From the NCBI RefSeq assembly GCF_019802255.1, contig NZ_JAHYSS010000002.1, forward strand, positions 248,001-312,000: 64,000 nucleotides of DNA, given 5' to 3'. Shown piece after piece: positions 9,119-19,234 of this stretch (position 1 is the stretch's first letter; each line of letters starts with the position of its first letter). This DNA is from Pedobacter polysacchareus (GTDB taxonomy: Bacteria; Bacteroidota; Bacteroidia; Sphingobacteriales; Sphingobacteriaceae). Below the pieces are notes generated by a model. It worked only from the letters and a program-made list of their open reading frames with translations. It did no database searches and was not told the DNA's origin. The translations under genes and the position numbers were made by a program.

Positions 9119-10480
9119 ATGGGCAAAGAAAAATCTATCGTGCAGTCTCCAATCGTAGTAGGATTGGATATTGGTACTACAAAAATTTGCGTGATCGTTG
9201 GTCGGCGCACTCAGCATAAAAAAATAGAGGTATTGGGCATTGGAAAAGCGGAATCAGCAGGGGTAACCCGTGGTGTGGTTTCGAACATCCAAAAAACAGT
9301 TCAGGGAATCGCACAGGCAGTAGAAGTTGCCAGCGGTCAATCGAATGTTGAAATCCGCGTGGTGAACGTTGGTATCGCTGGTCAGCATATCAAAAGTTTG
9401 CAGCACCGTGGGATTTTAACCAGGAGAGAGCTGAACAATGAAATTGGAAAGAAAGACATTGACAAATTAATTGATGATATGTTCAAACTGGTGATGCCCC
9501 CAGGAGAAGAAATCATTCATGTTTTGCCACAGGAATTTACTATCGATAATGAGCCCGGTGTGAAAGACCCGATCGGGATGGCAGGAGTGCGTTTAGAAGC
9601 GAATTTCCACATCATCTCCGGACAGGTAACTGCGGTTAAAAATATAATGAGGTGCGTAACCAATGCTGGGTTGCAAACTCAGGAATTAATTTTAGAGCCT
9701 CTTGCTTCTTCAGAGTCGGTGTTGAGCGACGAAGAGAAGGAAGCTGGTATTGCTTTAGTCGATATTGGTGGTGGTACAACCGATATTGCTATTTTTCATG
9801 AAGGCATCATCCGCCATACTGCTGTGATCCCATTTGGGGGGAACAGTGTAACGGAAGATATTCGTGAAGGATGTTCTGTGATGAGAAACCAGGCTGAATT
9901 GTTGAAGACCCGTTTCGGTTCTGCCCTGGCTGAAGAGAACAAAGAAAATGAGATCATTTGTGTTCCCGGCCTACGTGGAAGAGAGCCAAAAGAGATTTCT
10001 GTGAAAAACTTAGCTTATGTGATCCAGGCCCGTATGGAAGAAATCATTGAGCATGTTTATTATGAGATTAAATCGTCTGGTTATGAGAAAAAATTAATCG
10101 GTGGTGTAGTGATCACTGGTGGTGGTGCTTTGCTGAAACACCTTTCTCAACTGGTAGAATATGTTACAGGTTTGGATTGCCGCGTGGGTTATCCGAATGA
10201 GCATTTGTCTAAATATGAAGACATGCCAAAGACCATTTATGACGATTTGAAAAGTCCGATGTATGCAACCAGTGTTGGTTTGCTGATCAAAGGAATTCAA
10301 AAAGCGGAAGAACTGATCGAAGAAATGAAACAGCCAGGCGTATATGTTGAAAAACCAAAGGATCCTAAAGACAAGAACAAGAATTCTGGTGGTGGACTGT
10401 TCGACAAGCTGCTGGCCAAGGCTAAAGACTTCGTAAAGGACGATATGAACGTAAGCGACGAAGATTATATTAAATCATAA
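9119..10480 (+). CDS. ftsA: Cell division protein FtsA
   Basis: FtsA is the actin-fold ATPase that tethers FtsZ filaments to the membrane. The 453-residue protein has the phosphate-1 loop GLDIGTTKI near residue 15, a second actin motif at VDIGGGTTDIAIF and an ITGGGALLKHL adenosine-site motif near residue 335. The C-terminus ends in an amphipathic-looking segment (GLFDKLLAKAKDFVKDD) followed by a short acidic tail, as expected for the membrane-targeting helix. It follows ftsQ after 54 bases and precedes ftsZ after a spacer with two DnaA-box-like sites. Confidence 0.96.
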   Translation: MGKEKSIVQSPIVVGLDIGTTKICVIVGRRTQHKKIEVLGIGKAESAGVTRGVVSNIQKTVQGIAQAVEVASGQSNVEIRVVNVGIAGQHIKSLQHRGILTRRELNNEIGKKDIDKLIDDMFKLVMPPGEEIIHVLPQEFTIDNEPGVKDPIGMAGVRLEANFHIISGQVTAVKNIMRCVTNAGLQTQELILEPLASSESVLSDEEKEAGIALVDIGGGTTDIAIFHEGIIRHTAVIPFGGNSVTEDIREGCSVMRNQAELLKTRFGSALAEENKENEIICVPGLRGREPKEISVKNLAYVIQARMEEIIEHVYYEIKSSGYEKKLIGGVVITGGGALLKHLSQLVEYVTGLDCRVGYPNEHLSKYEDMPKTIYDDLKSPMYATSVGLLIKGIQKAEELIEEMKQPGVYVEKPKDPKDKNKNSGGGLFDKLLAKAKDFVKDDMNVSDEDYIKS

Positions 10481-10484
10481 ATAC

Positions 10485-10511
10485 TTATCCACAATTAGCG
10501 ATTTTTCCACA
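10485..10511 (+). promoter_or_regulatory. Two DnaA-box-like 9-mers between ftsA and ftsZ
   Basis: TTATCCACA at 10485-10493 is an exact consensus DnaA box and TTTTCCACA at 10503-10511 fits the relaxed TTWTNCACA form. They are in the same orientation with starts 18 bases apart, inside the short ftsA-ftsZ spacer. DnaA control of ftsZ is an inference from the motif alone. Confidence 0.45.
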
Positions 10512-10609
10512 TTCCAAACAGTAATAGAAAAGCCCTGTTAAAAAATGGTATTATTACGTTGGTAGATGAACAGGAAAAACGAATTTTTAAACAACTGATT
10601 CATAAAGAT

Positions 10610-12241
10610 ATGCAGTTCGAAATGTTAAAAGATAAGTCATCAATCATCAAGGTAATTGGTGTTGGTGGCGGTGGTGGTAATGCGGTAAACCATATGTACC
10701 GTCAGGGAATTACAGGTGTAGACTTTATTATTTGTAATACAGATGCGCAAGCATTGGAGTTTAGTCCGATCCCTAATAAGGTACAATTGGGTGCTAGCTT
10801 AACAGAAGGAATGGGTGCAGGCTCAATTCCTGAGGTAGGAAAGAATTCTGCTATAGAAAATATAGATGACATCAAACAAATGCTGGGAAGCACCACAAAG
10901 ATGTTATTTATTACTGCCGGAATGGGCGGTGGTACCGGAACAGGTGCAAGCCCAATCATTGCAAAAGCAGCGAAAGAATTAGATATATTAACCGTAGCCA
11001 TCGTGACTACGCCATTTGCCTTTGAAGGTAAACGACGTAAGATGCAAGCCAATGATGGTTTGGATGAGCTGAAAAAATATGTGGACTCTTACCTGGTGAT
11101 CTCGAACGACAGGTTAAGGGAGATTTTTGGTAACCTGACTTTAGGTTCCGCATTTGCCCAGGCAGATGATATCTTAACTACCGCAGCCAAAGGAATCGCC
11201 GAAATCATTACAGTACCTGGATATATCAACGTGGATTTTAAGGATGTGCGTACGGTGATGAAGGACAGTGGGGTTTCGATCATGGGTAGTTTTGCTTGTG
11301 ATGGCGAAAATAGAGCATTAAATGCAGTGGAAGGCGCTTTGGCTTCTCCATTGTTAAAAGATAATGAGATTGAAGGTGCCAGATATATTTTATTGAATAT
11401 CAGTTCAGGATTACGTGAAGTAACGATGGATGAGGTGACCATCATCACAGACTATATTCAGGACAAAGCGGGGTTATCTGCAGACCTGATCTGGGGTAAC
11501 TGTATCGATGAGAACCTGGAGGATAAATTATCGGTAACGATTATTGCCACTGGATTCCAGACTACGGAACAACGTGATGAAGAAAAAAAAAATGTAAGAA
11601 AAGTTTCTTTGCTTACGCCTGAAGAAGCTCCATTGGTGAAGCCGGTAGAACCAGTAAATTCTTTTATCGCACCAAGACCGGAAGCTTATTCAAATGAGCC
11701 GGTTATGAAAACTAAAGAAGAGATCAAACAGTCTGATCTTTTTGGTGATCTGTATGGCAACAATAAAAGGGGATATCAGGAGCCAGACAATAATGGCATC
11801 GTCAGACATACTTTAGTGGAAGAAGAAGCGGTGGCTGAAGAACAGCAGGATCCTTCTTTTGAGTTTGAAATTAAAGTAGCTGAAACTGATTTTACCTTTG
11901 AAAAACCAGAATCTGTATTCCATAATAATGTGGAGCCGCAGCGTCAGGAAGTGGTGGAGCAAGGAGCAGATGATGATAAAAATGATGATTCTATCGAAGA
12001 TCAGTTGAAAAAATCTAAAGAGCGTATCTTGAGATTAAAAGACCTGAGTATGAAACTGAGAACCAGCAATGGTTTACAGGAACTGGAAAACGAGCCGGCT
12101 TATAAACGTAAGCAAATGCAGTTGGAACAGGTTCAGCATTCTTCAGAATCCCAGGTTTCAAGGTTTACCTTGAGTAATGATGAAGAGGGATCTACAGAGA
12201 TCAGACCTAATAACTCATTTTTACACGATAACGTTGATTAA
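10610..12241 (+). CDS. ftsZ: Cell division GTPase FtsZ
   Basis: FtsZ is the tubulin-like GTPase that forms the cytokinetic ring. Counted from this ATG, the GTP-binding G-box GGGTGTG is at residues 106-112, with the NTDAQAL, TPFAFEG and NDRL blocks of the GTPase domain. A long, charged, Asp/Glu-rich linker runs from about residue 310, and the extreme C-terminus IRPNNSFLHDNVD fits the conserved peptide that binds FtsA. The ATG at 10610 is preferred because the MQFEMLKDK start matches my memory of the family. The frame also opens at a TTG at 10559, which would add 17 residues. It is followed by a clear terminator. Confidence 0.96.
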   Translation: MQFEMLKDKSSIIKVIGVGGGGGNAVNHMYRQGITGVDFIICNTDAQALEFSPIPNKVQLGASLTEGMGAGSIPEVGKNSAIENIDDIKQMLGSTTKMLFITAGMGGGTGTGASPIIAKAAKELDILTVAIVTTPFAFEGKRRKMQANDGLDELKKYVDSYLVISNDRLREIFGNLTLGSAFAQADDILTTAAKGIAEIITVPGYINVDFKDVRTVMKDSGVSIMGSFACDGENRALNAVEGALASPLLKDNEIEGARYILLNISSGLREVTMDEVTIITDYIQDKAGLSADLIWGNCIDENLEDKLSVTIIATGFQTTEQRDEEKKNVRKVSLLTPEEAPLVKPVEPVNSFIAPRPEAYSNEPVMKTKEEIKQSDLFGDLYGNNKRGYQEPDNNGIVRHTLVEEEAVAEEQQDPSFEFEIKVAETDFTFEKPESVFHNNVEPQRQEVVEQGADDDKNDDSIEDQLKKSKERILRLKDLSMKLRTSNGLQELENEPAYKRKQMQLEQVQHSSESQVSRFTLSNDEEGSTEIRPNNSFLHDNVD

Positions 12242-12261
12242 CCAGTCGATTTAAATATTTG

Positions 12262-12296
12262 AAAAGCCTTAGCAATTTTATTGTTGAGGCTTTTTT
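12262..12296 (+). terminator. Rho-independent terminator after ftsZ
   Basis: AAAAGCCT and AGGCTTTTTT form the outer stem, with further pairing inside through GCAA and TTGT and an AT loop, followed by a run of T. It closes the dcw transcription unit. Confidence 0.8.
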
Positions 12297-12349
12297 GGCA
12301 TAATAATCGTATGGGAAGGGCAAGCGGACTAAAGCGCTTCCAGGTAAAA

Positions 12350-12380
12350 TTGCTATTACAGCAGATTAACCTTAAATTTG
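12350..12380 (+). promoter_or_regulatory. Bacteroidota-type promoter for the alpha-oxoamine synthase gene
   Basis: TTG at 12350-12352 and TAAATTTG at 12373-12380 match the Bacteroidota -33/-7 pattern, 20 bases apart. The start codon at 12419 is about 33 bases past the expected transcription start. Confidence 0.6.
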
Positions 12381-12418
12381 CAGAAAAATAAGATACATAA
12401 CATTTAAATAAATACACA

Positions 12419-13660
12419 TTGGATATTTTTGATAAAGTAGCAAAACGCATGGGACCGATTGGTCAGCACCAGAAATGGTCACATGGATATTTCTCTTTTC
12501 CTAAATTAGAGGGGGATATCGCACCTCACATGAATTTTCGTGGCAAAGAACATTTAGTTTGGAGTTTAAACAACTATTTAGGATTGGCAAATCACCCTGA
12601 AGTTAGGGAAGCGGATAAGCAGGGTGCGACGGATTTTGGTATGGCATACCCGATGGGTGCAAGGATGATGTCTGGTAACTCTAAGTACCATGAGCAAATG
12701 GAGCAGGAATTGGCTGAATTTGTTGGGAAAGAAGATGCATTTTTATTGAATTTCGGTTACCAGGGTATGGTATCGATCATCGATTGTTTAGTAGATAGAA
12801 ATGACGTGATCGTTTATGATGCGGAATCTCATGCCTGTATTATTGATGGTTTACGTTTACACATGGGTAAGCGCTTCGTTTACCAGCATAATGATATTGA
12901 AAGTGCACGCAAACAATTAGAACGTGCTACTAAACTGACTGAACAATCTGGAGGTGGTATTCTTTTGATCACTGAAGGTGTATTTGGTATGTCAGGTGCA
13001 CAAGGTAAATTGAAAGAATTAATTGAATTGAAAAAAGAATTCGATTTCCGTCTTTTGATTGATGATGCACATGGTTTTGGTACTATGGGTCCAACAGGTG
13101 CGGGTACTCATGAAGAGCAAGGCTGTATTGAAGGTGTAGATGTGTACTTTGGTACTTTCGCAAAATCAATGGCAGGTATTGGTGCATTCGTTGCCTCTAC
13201 ACAAGAATTAACTAACTATTTCCGCTACAATATGCGTTCGCAGACTTTCGCGAAGGCTTTGCCAATGCCAATGGTAATTGGTTTATTGAAAAGATTAGAG
13301 CTGCTTAAAAATAATCCAGAGTTAAGAGAACGTCTTTGGTTGATCGCAACTACCCTTCAGAACGGTTTAAGAGAACGTGGTTTTGATTTAGGGATCACCA
13401 ACACGATGGTGACGCCGGTGTTCTTAAAAGGGGAATTGTTAGAAGCTACGGCATTGACCATGGATTTACGTGAGAACTACGGTATTTTCTGTTCGATTGT
13501 AGTTTATCCAGTGATTCCTAAGGGATTAATTGAGCTAAGGTTGATTCCAACCGCTGTTCATACTTTGGAAGACGTACAGCGTACTTTAGACGCTTTTAGC
13601 GAAGTGTCTGAGAAGTTGAAAACAGGTTATTATAAAGAACATCAGTTCTCTATGGCTTAG
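12419..13660 (+). CDS. Alpha-oxoamine synthase (serine palmitoyltransferase / cysteate acyltransferase-like)
   Basis: This 413-residue PLP enzyme belongs to the family that condenses an amino acid with an acyl thioester (8-amino-7-oxononanoate synthase, 2-amino-3-ketobutyrate ligase, serine palmitoyltransferase, cysteate fatty acyltransferase). Family blocks are visible: NNYLGLANHPEV, YPMGARMMSGN, ESHACIIDG, the DDAHGFG cofactor motif near residue 220 and the Schiff-base lysine in TFAKSMAGIGAF near residue 248. The sequence differs from the Sphingobacterium-type serine palmitoyltransferase I recall and resembles a second group common in Bacteroidota, so the substrate is open. A lipid long-chain base (sphingolipid or sulfonolipid) is the likely product. 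The start is TTG at 12419. The gene stands alone between two terminators with its own promoter. Confidence 0.8.
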   Translation: MDIFDKVAKRMGPIGQHQKWSHGYFSFPKLEGDIAPHMNFRGKEHLVWSLNNYLGLANHPEVREADKQGATDFGMAYPMGARMMSGNSKYHEQMEQELAEFVGKEDAFLLNFGYQGMVSIIDCLVDRNDVIVYDAESHACIIDGLRLHMGKRFVYQHNDIESARKQLERATKLTEQSGGGILLITEGVFGMSGAQGKLKELIELKKEFDFRLLIDDAHGFGTMGPTGAGTHEEQGCIEGVDVYFGTFAKSMAGIGAFVASTQELTNYFRYNMRSQTFAKALPMPMVIGLLKRLELLKNNPELRERLWLIATTLQNGLRERGFDLGITNTMVTPVFLKGELLEATALTMDLRENYGIFCSIVVYPVIPKGLIELRLIPTAVHTLEDVQRTLDAFSEVSEKLKTGYYKEHQFSMA

Positions 13661-13681
13661 GCTATTTTATAAGAATTTAGG

Positions 13682-13714
13682 AAAGACTGCTTTTTTTAAG
13701 GCAGTCTTTTTTTT
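13682..13714 (+). terminator. Rho-independent terminator
   Basis: AAAGACTGC pairs with GCAGTCTTT around a T-rich loop and is followed by a long T run. It ends the alpha-oxoamine synthase transcript. Confidence 0.8.
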
Positions 13715-13844
13715 GTGTCTAAAAATTAGTTTTCAAAAGCGCTTTATTTATTGTCTGAAAATCTTTTTTTTATAGAATAAACACCTTACTTTAGTAATAG
13801 AGTATCAATCAAACCATTAAAAACTAAAAAGGAGTAAATTAACG

Positions 13845-14027
13845 ATGAAAAAATTTAATGAAGCAAAAGAACTTGTTGCTGCTTTAGAAGCAGATGCAGA
13901 CAAATTCTACAACAAAGCTAATAGCGCTGCTGGAACACGTGTTCGTAAAGGTATGCAGGATCTTAAGAACTTAGCTCAAGCGATTCGTTTGGAAGTTCAG
14001 GAAACTAAAAACAAAGACGCTAAATAA
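13845..14027 (+). CDS. Histone H1-like (Hc1-type) nucleoid protein
   Basis: This 60-residue protein is rich in Lys, Ala and Glu, with the central TRVRKGMQDLKNLAQAIR segment I associate with the Hc1/histone H1-like family common in Bacteroidota. It is predicted to be all-helical, without a signal peptide or membrane segment. A DNA-binding or nucleoid role is inferred from the family. It lacks the strongly basic C-terminal tail of chlamydial Hc1, so DNA compaction may be weak. The ATG follows an A-rich leader containing AAGGAG about 10 bases upstream. It is monocistronic and followed at once by a strong terminator, which fits a highly expressed small protein. Confidence 0.8.
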   Translation: MKKFNEAKELVAALEADADKFYNKANSAAGTRVRKGMQDLKNLAQAIRLEVQETKNKDAK

Positions 14028-14040
14028 GCTTTTTGATTCA

Positions 14041-14075
14041 AAAAAAAGCGTCCAGGCAACCGGGACGCTTTTTTT
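14041..14075. terminator. Bidirectional terminator between the histone-like gene and dapA
   Basis: AAAAAAAGCGTCC and GGGACGCTTTTTTT form a GC-rich stem with A and T runs on both sides, so it can serve both the + strand gene to its left and the minus-strand dapA to its right. Confidence 0.85.
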
Positions 14076-14125
14076 ATGGAATATGGTTTTTACAGCTTCG
14101 CTGTTTCTATGCTTTTAATGATGTT

Positions 14126-15007
14126 TTAAGCAGTAATTCTGTTGGTTTCTGCAATGATTGCTTTGCGCAGGGAGTCAGTTACCTGTACCAATGGCAAACG
14201 TACATAGTCGTCACATACACCTAATTGTTTCAATGCTGCTTTTACGCCACCGGGATTTCCTTCTGCGAAGATCAGTCTGGTAAACTCGATTAAGTTCAGA
14301 TGTAATGGCGCTGCGGCTTTAAAATCACCGTTTAGACACAACCTGATCATGTCGGATAATTGCTGAGGCAAAGCGTTTCCTACTACAGAAATTACCCCTA
14401 CTGCACCTAAAGCGATCATTGGCATTGCTACCGGATCATCACCTGAGATCAGCATAAAATCTGCTGGTTTATCACGCAGGATCTGGTTGAACTGATCGAA
14501 ACTTCCAGACGCTTCTTTTGTACCAATGATATTTTTGAAATCATTAGCTAAGCGGCAGGTCGTCTCAGGACTTACATTGCTGCCTGTACGGCCTGGTACA
14601 TTGTAAAGAAACACAGGTAATGCACTGGCTTCTGATACGGCTTTATAGTGTTGGTAAATGCCTTCCTGAGTTGGCTTATTATAATATGGACTGGCTGATA
14701 GGATCGCATCATAACCACTCACTTCGAAATCTTTTATACTTTGGGCAAGTTCAGCGGTATCATTTCCTCCGATACCAGCTACAAGCGGTAAACGGCCATT
14801 GTTAATTTCAGCAGTAAATTCCCAGATCTTCTTCTTGTCGCTCTTATTCAGTGTTGATGCTTCTCCCGTTGTACCTAAAGATACCAGGTATTCTACTTTT
14901 CCTTCAACGAGGTGATTGATCAGGTTTTTAAGGCCTGTATAATCCACTGTTCCGTCTGCATTAAATGGGGTGACCAATGCCACACCCGTTCCGTGAAATT
15001 TGTTCAT
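14126..15007 (-). CDS. dapA: 4-hydroxy-tetrahydrodipicolinate synthase DapA
   Basis: DapA condenses pyruvate with aspartate semialdehyde, the first committed step to diaminopimelate and lysine, in the cytoplasm. The 293-residue TIM-barrel protein carries the family residues in order: GTTGEA with T46-T47, Y109, Y135 in YNVPGRTG, R140 and the Schiff-base lysine K164 in GTKEASG. These align with T44-T45, Y107, Y133, R138 and K161 of the E. coli enzyme. It starts 9 bases after ligA, so it is probably the last gene of the minus-strand operon. Its product feeds MurE, encoded 13 kb away. Confidence 0.96.
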   Translation of the reverse strand: MNKFHGTGVALVTPFNADGTVDYTGLKNLINHLVEGKVEYLVSLGTTGEASTLNKSDKKKIWEFTAEINNGRLPLVAGIGGNDTAELAQSIKDFEVSGYDAILSASPYYNKPTQEGIYQHYKAVSEASALPVFLYNVPGRTGSNVSPETTCRLANDFKNIIGTKEASGSFDQFNQILRDKPADFMLISGDDPVAMPMIALGAVGVISVVGNALPQQLSDMIRLCLNGDFKAAAPLHLNLIEFTRLIFAEGNPGGVKAALKQLGVCDDYVRLPLVQVTDSLRKAIIAETNRITA

Positions 15008-15016
15008 CTTTTTTAT

Positions 15017-17047
<2,031 letters not shown>

Positions 17048-17052
17048 TCAGT

Positions 17053-17733
17053 TTATAAAGGGGGTAGATTGCCTGCTATGCGCTTAAAAATCTCCAGGTA
17101 TTCCGGCTCCAGGGCGTCTCGGTAAATGATCAGCTTTTCGGTGAGCATTTCTGTCTGTGCTTCCGTAAAAGGATTTGGCCAGATGCGCATACAGATTCTA
17201 TTGAGTGCATAAGAGATGTTTTCGATTTTTTGATAGCTAAATAGGTAGCGGCTTGTGATGAAGTTATCCAGGAATTTTATGAAAATACGGGTGTCTGTAA
17301 CTCCGCAGTTTTTTAAGAAAAGTTCAGTGGCTTTTGTATCAGATTTGATGAGCTGTTCGTAGAAAGTATGGATGTTGATCAGCCCTTTGACGGTCAGAAG
17401 ATGGTCTAAAACCAGTTCAATGCCAATATGTGCCAGGAAAAAAGGTTTCACCGGACTGTTTTCACAAGCAGGTAAAATCAGTTGTTTCAAGGCATGCGTT
17501 TGTACTTTGAAGAAGTCTGAGTTGTGAAAAACCCGATCGACTTCCAAGTGTCTTTCCCAGCCTTTTAATAGCGAATGCTGAATTGGATCCCCTAAGAAAA
17601 GATGCTTTTCTTTTAGTGGATAGAGGTTAATTTCTTTCTGTGCATTTTTGATCAGATCGGGCAAAATGACGCCTAAGACGATGTTTTCGTCAGGGTTGTC
17701 TCGTTCAAAATAGTAGTGGGAAAGAAAGTTCAT
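17053..17733 (-). CDS. Acyl carrier protein phosphodiesterase-like protein
   Basis: The 226-residue protein begins MNFLSHYYF and has VILPDLIKN and HIGIELVLDHLL segments. This resembles the AcpH (DUF479) family, in which an MNFLAH start and a conserved Asp/His pattern form an HD-like metal site. AcpH removes the phosphopantetheine arm from acyl carrier protein. The match is by pattern and memory, and the residues are diverged from E. coli AcpH, so activity is not certain. It is the first gene of a minus-strand run with ligA and dapA and diverges from tyrS over about 120 bases. Confidence 0.6.
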   Translation of the reverse strand: MNFLSHYYFERDNPDENIVLGVILPDLIKNAQKEINLYPLKEKHLFLGDPIQHSLLKGWERHLEVDRVFHNSDFFKVQTHALKQLILPACENSPVKPFFLAHIGIELVLDHLLTVKGLINIHTFYEQLIKSDTKATELFLKNCGVTDTRIFIKFLDNFITSRYLFSYQKIENISYALNRICMRIWPNPFTEAQTEMLTEKLIIYRDALEPEYLEIFKRIAGNLPPL

Positions 17734-17822
17734 CGCTTTAAAAGTAGCTATTTTTGTTCAGTTTCGCCCTTTTTGAAGGGGATTGAATTGCTTCATAACC
17801 TCAGCTTCTTCCATATTTGTCT

Positions 17823-17830
17823 TATATTTG
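17823..17830 (+). promoter_or_regulatory. Bacteroidota -7 element upstream of tyrS
   Basis: TATATTTG is an exact TAnnTTTG match 23 bases before the tyrS ATG. No clear TTG is found at the usual -33 distance. AAGGAGA at 17840-17846 is a good ribosome binding site for the ATG at 17853. Confidence 0.45.
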
Positions 17831-17852
17831 CGACAAACTAAGGAGATACATA

Positions 17853-19139
17853 ATGACCAATTTCGTTGAAGAGCTACGCTGGAGAGGCATGTTGCAGGAT
17901 ATAATGCCTGGTACTGAAGAAAAATTAAATGAAGGAATGACATCGGGGTATATCGGTTTTGATCCAACTGCAGATTCATTGCATGTGGGCCACCTGACTC
18001 AGATCATGACTTTAATACATTTTCAACGTGCAGGACATAAACCTTATGCTTTGGTAGGCGGAGCAACAGGAATGGTTGGTGACCCTTCAGGTAAATCTGA
18101 TGAACGAAACCTGCAAACGGAGGATATGGTAGAACATAACCTGGCTGGGATGAGAAAACAGCTGTCGAAGTTCCTTACGTTTGAAGCAGCTGGAAACGGT
18201 GCGGTAATGGTGAACAATGCAGACTGGTTTAAGGATATGAATCTTTTTACTTTTATCAGGGATGTAGGCAAGCACATTACTGTGAACTATATGATGGCAA
18301 AAGATAGTGTAAAGAGACGTCTTGAAGGTGATTCAGGTTTGTCATTTACAGAGTTTTGCTACCAGTTGATCCAGGGTTTCGATTTTTACTATTTGTGGAA
18401 ACACCACAACTGTTTAGTTCAGATGGGTGGATCAGATCAGTGGGGAAATATCGTAACAGGTACTGAATTGATCAGACGTAAAGATGCAGGTACTGCCTTT
18501 GCAGTCACTACAAAGCTGATTAAAAAAGCAGATGGGACCAAATTCGGAAAAACAGAAAGCGGTGCAGTTTGGTTAGCACCAGAGAAAACTTCTCCGTATA
18601 AATTCTACCAGTTCTGGCTGAATGCTTCAGATGATGATACTAAAAAATGGATCCGAATCTTTACTTTAAAAACAAGAGAAGAAATTGAAGCCTTAGAAGT
18701 TGAGCATGATGCAGCACCACATCTGCGCATTTTGCAGAAAGCATTGGCGGAAGACATCACGGTGAGAACACATTCTGAAGAAGCTTTAGAAACTGCGATC
18801 AAAACTTCTGAGTTTTTATTCGGTAATGGTTCTTTAGATTTCTTTAAGACTTTAAATGAAACACAGGTGTTAGAGATTTTTGAAGGTATTCCTCAGTTTG
18901 AAATTTCAAAAGAAGAATTGATGTTAGGTATTGATGCGGCAACTTTATTGGCAGAGAAATCAGCTGTGCTCGCTTCAAAAGGAGAAGCTAAGAAATTGAT
19001 TCAAGGCGGTGGGGTATCTGTAAACAGAGAGAAATTGAAAGATGCTTCAGAGGTCATTGGTTCGGAGCACCTTTTGAATGATCAGTTTATCATTGTGCAA
19101 AAAGGAAAGAAAAACTATTTCTTGCTGACTGTTAAATAA
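17853..19139 (+). CDS. tyrS: Tyrosyl-tRNA synthetase TyrS
   Basis: TyrS charges tRNA-Tyr. Counted from the ATG at 17853 the protein is 428 residues. The class I HIGH-type motif is HVGHL at residues 44-48 and the KMSKS-type motif is KFGKT at 230-234, the bacterial TyrS form. The specificity block QGFDFYYLWKHHNC and GGSDQWGNI is present, and an S4 RNA-binding domain is visible at the C-terminus (LIQGGGVSVNREKLKD). The ATG is chosen because AAGGAGA precedes it. An upstream in-frame TTG at 17817 would run through the -7 promoter element. The gene ends in a strong terminator. Confidence 0.97.
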   Translation: MTNFVEELRWRGMLQDIMPGTEEKLNEGMTSGYIGFDPTADSLHVGHLTQIMTLIHFQRAGHKPYALVGGATGMVGDPSGKSDERNLQTEDMVEHNLAGMRKQLSKFLTFEAAGNGAVMVNNADWFKDMNLFTFIRDVGKHITVNYMMAKDSVKRRLEGDSGLSFTEFCYQLIQGFDFYYLWKHHNCLVQMGGSDQWGNIVTGTELIRRKDAGTAFAVTTKLIKKADGTKFGKTESGAVWLAPEKTSPYKFYQFWLNASDDDTKKWIRIFTLKTREEIEALEVEHDAAPHLRILQKALAEDITVRTHSEEALETAIKTSEFLFGNGSLDFFKTLNETQVLEIFEGIPQFEISKEELMLGIDAATLLAEKSAVLASKGEAKKLIQGGGVSVNREKLKDASEVIGSEHLLNDQFIIVQKGKKNYFLLTVK

Positions 19140-19151
19140 GAAAGATATAGC

Positions 19152-19190
19152 ATAAAAAATCCCGGCCTGATCAGGACCGGGATTTTTTAT
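19152..19190. terminator. Bidirectional terminator after tyrS
   Basis: ATAAAAAATCCCGG and CCGGGATTTTTTAT form a long stem capped by CTGATCAG, with A and T runs at both ends. It separates tyrS from the minus-strand LuxE-like gene. Confidence 0.85.
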
Positions 19191-19234
19191 GCACTCCTAG
19201 TTTACGGAGCGTCTGAAATGAACGTTATAATTAG

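Noticed and set aside
8336..9217. 293-residue minus-strand frame opposite ftsQ/ftsA
   Set aside because: It is rich in Phe, Arg, Leu and Cys because it is the complement of the Lys/Pro/Ala-rich ftsQ tail; it has no motif and covers two solid genes.
17817..17852. Upstream TTG extension of tyrS
   Set aside because: It would run through the -7 promoter element, and a good ribosome binding site precedes the ATG at 17853.
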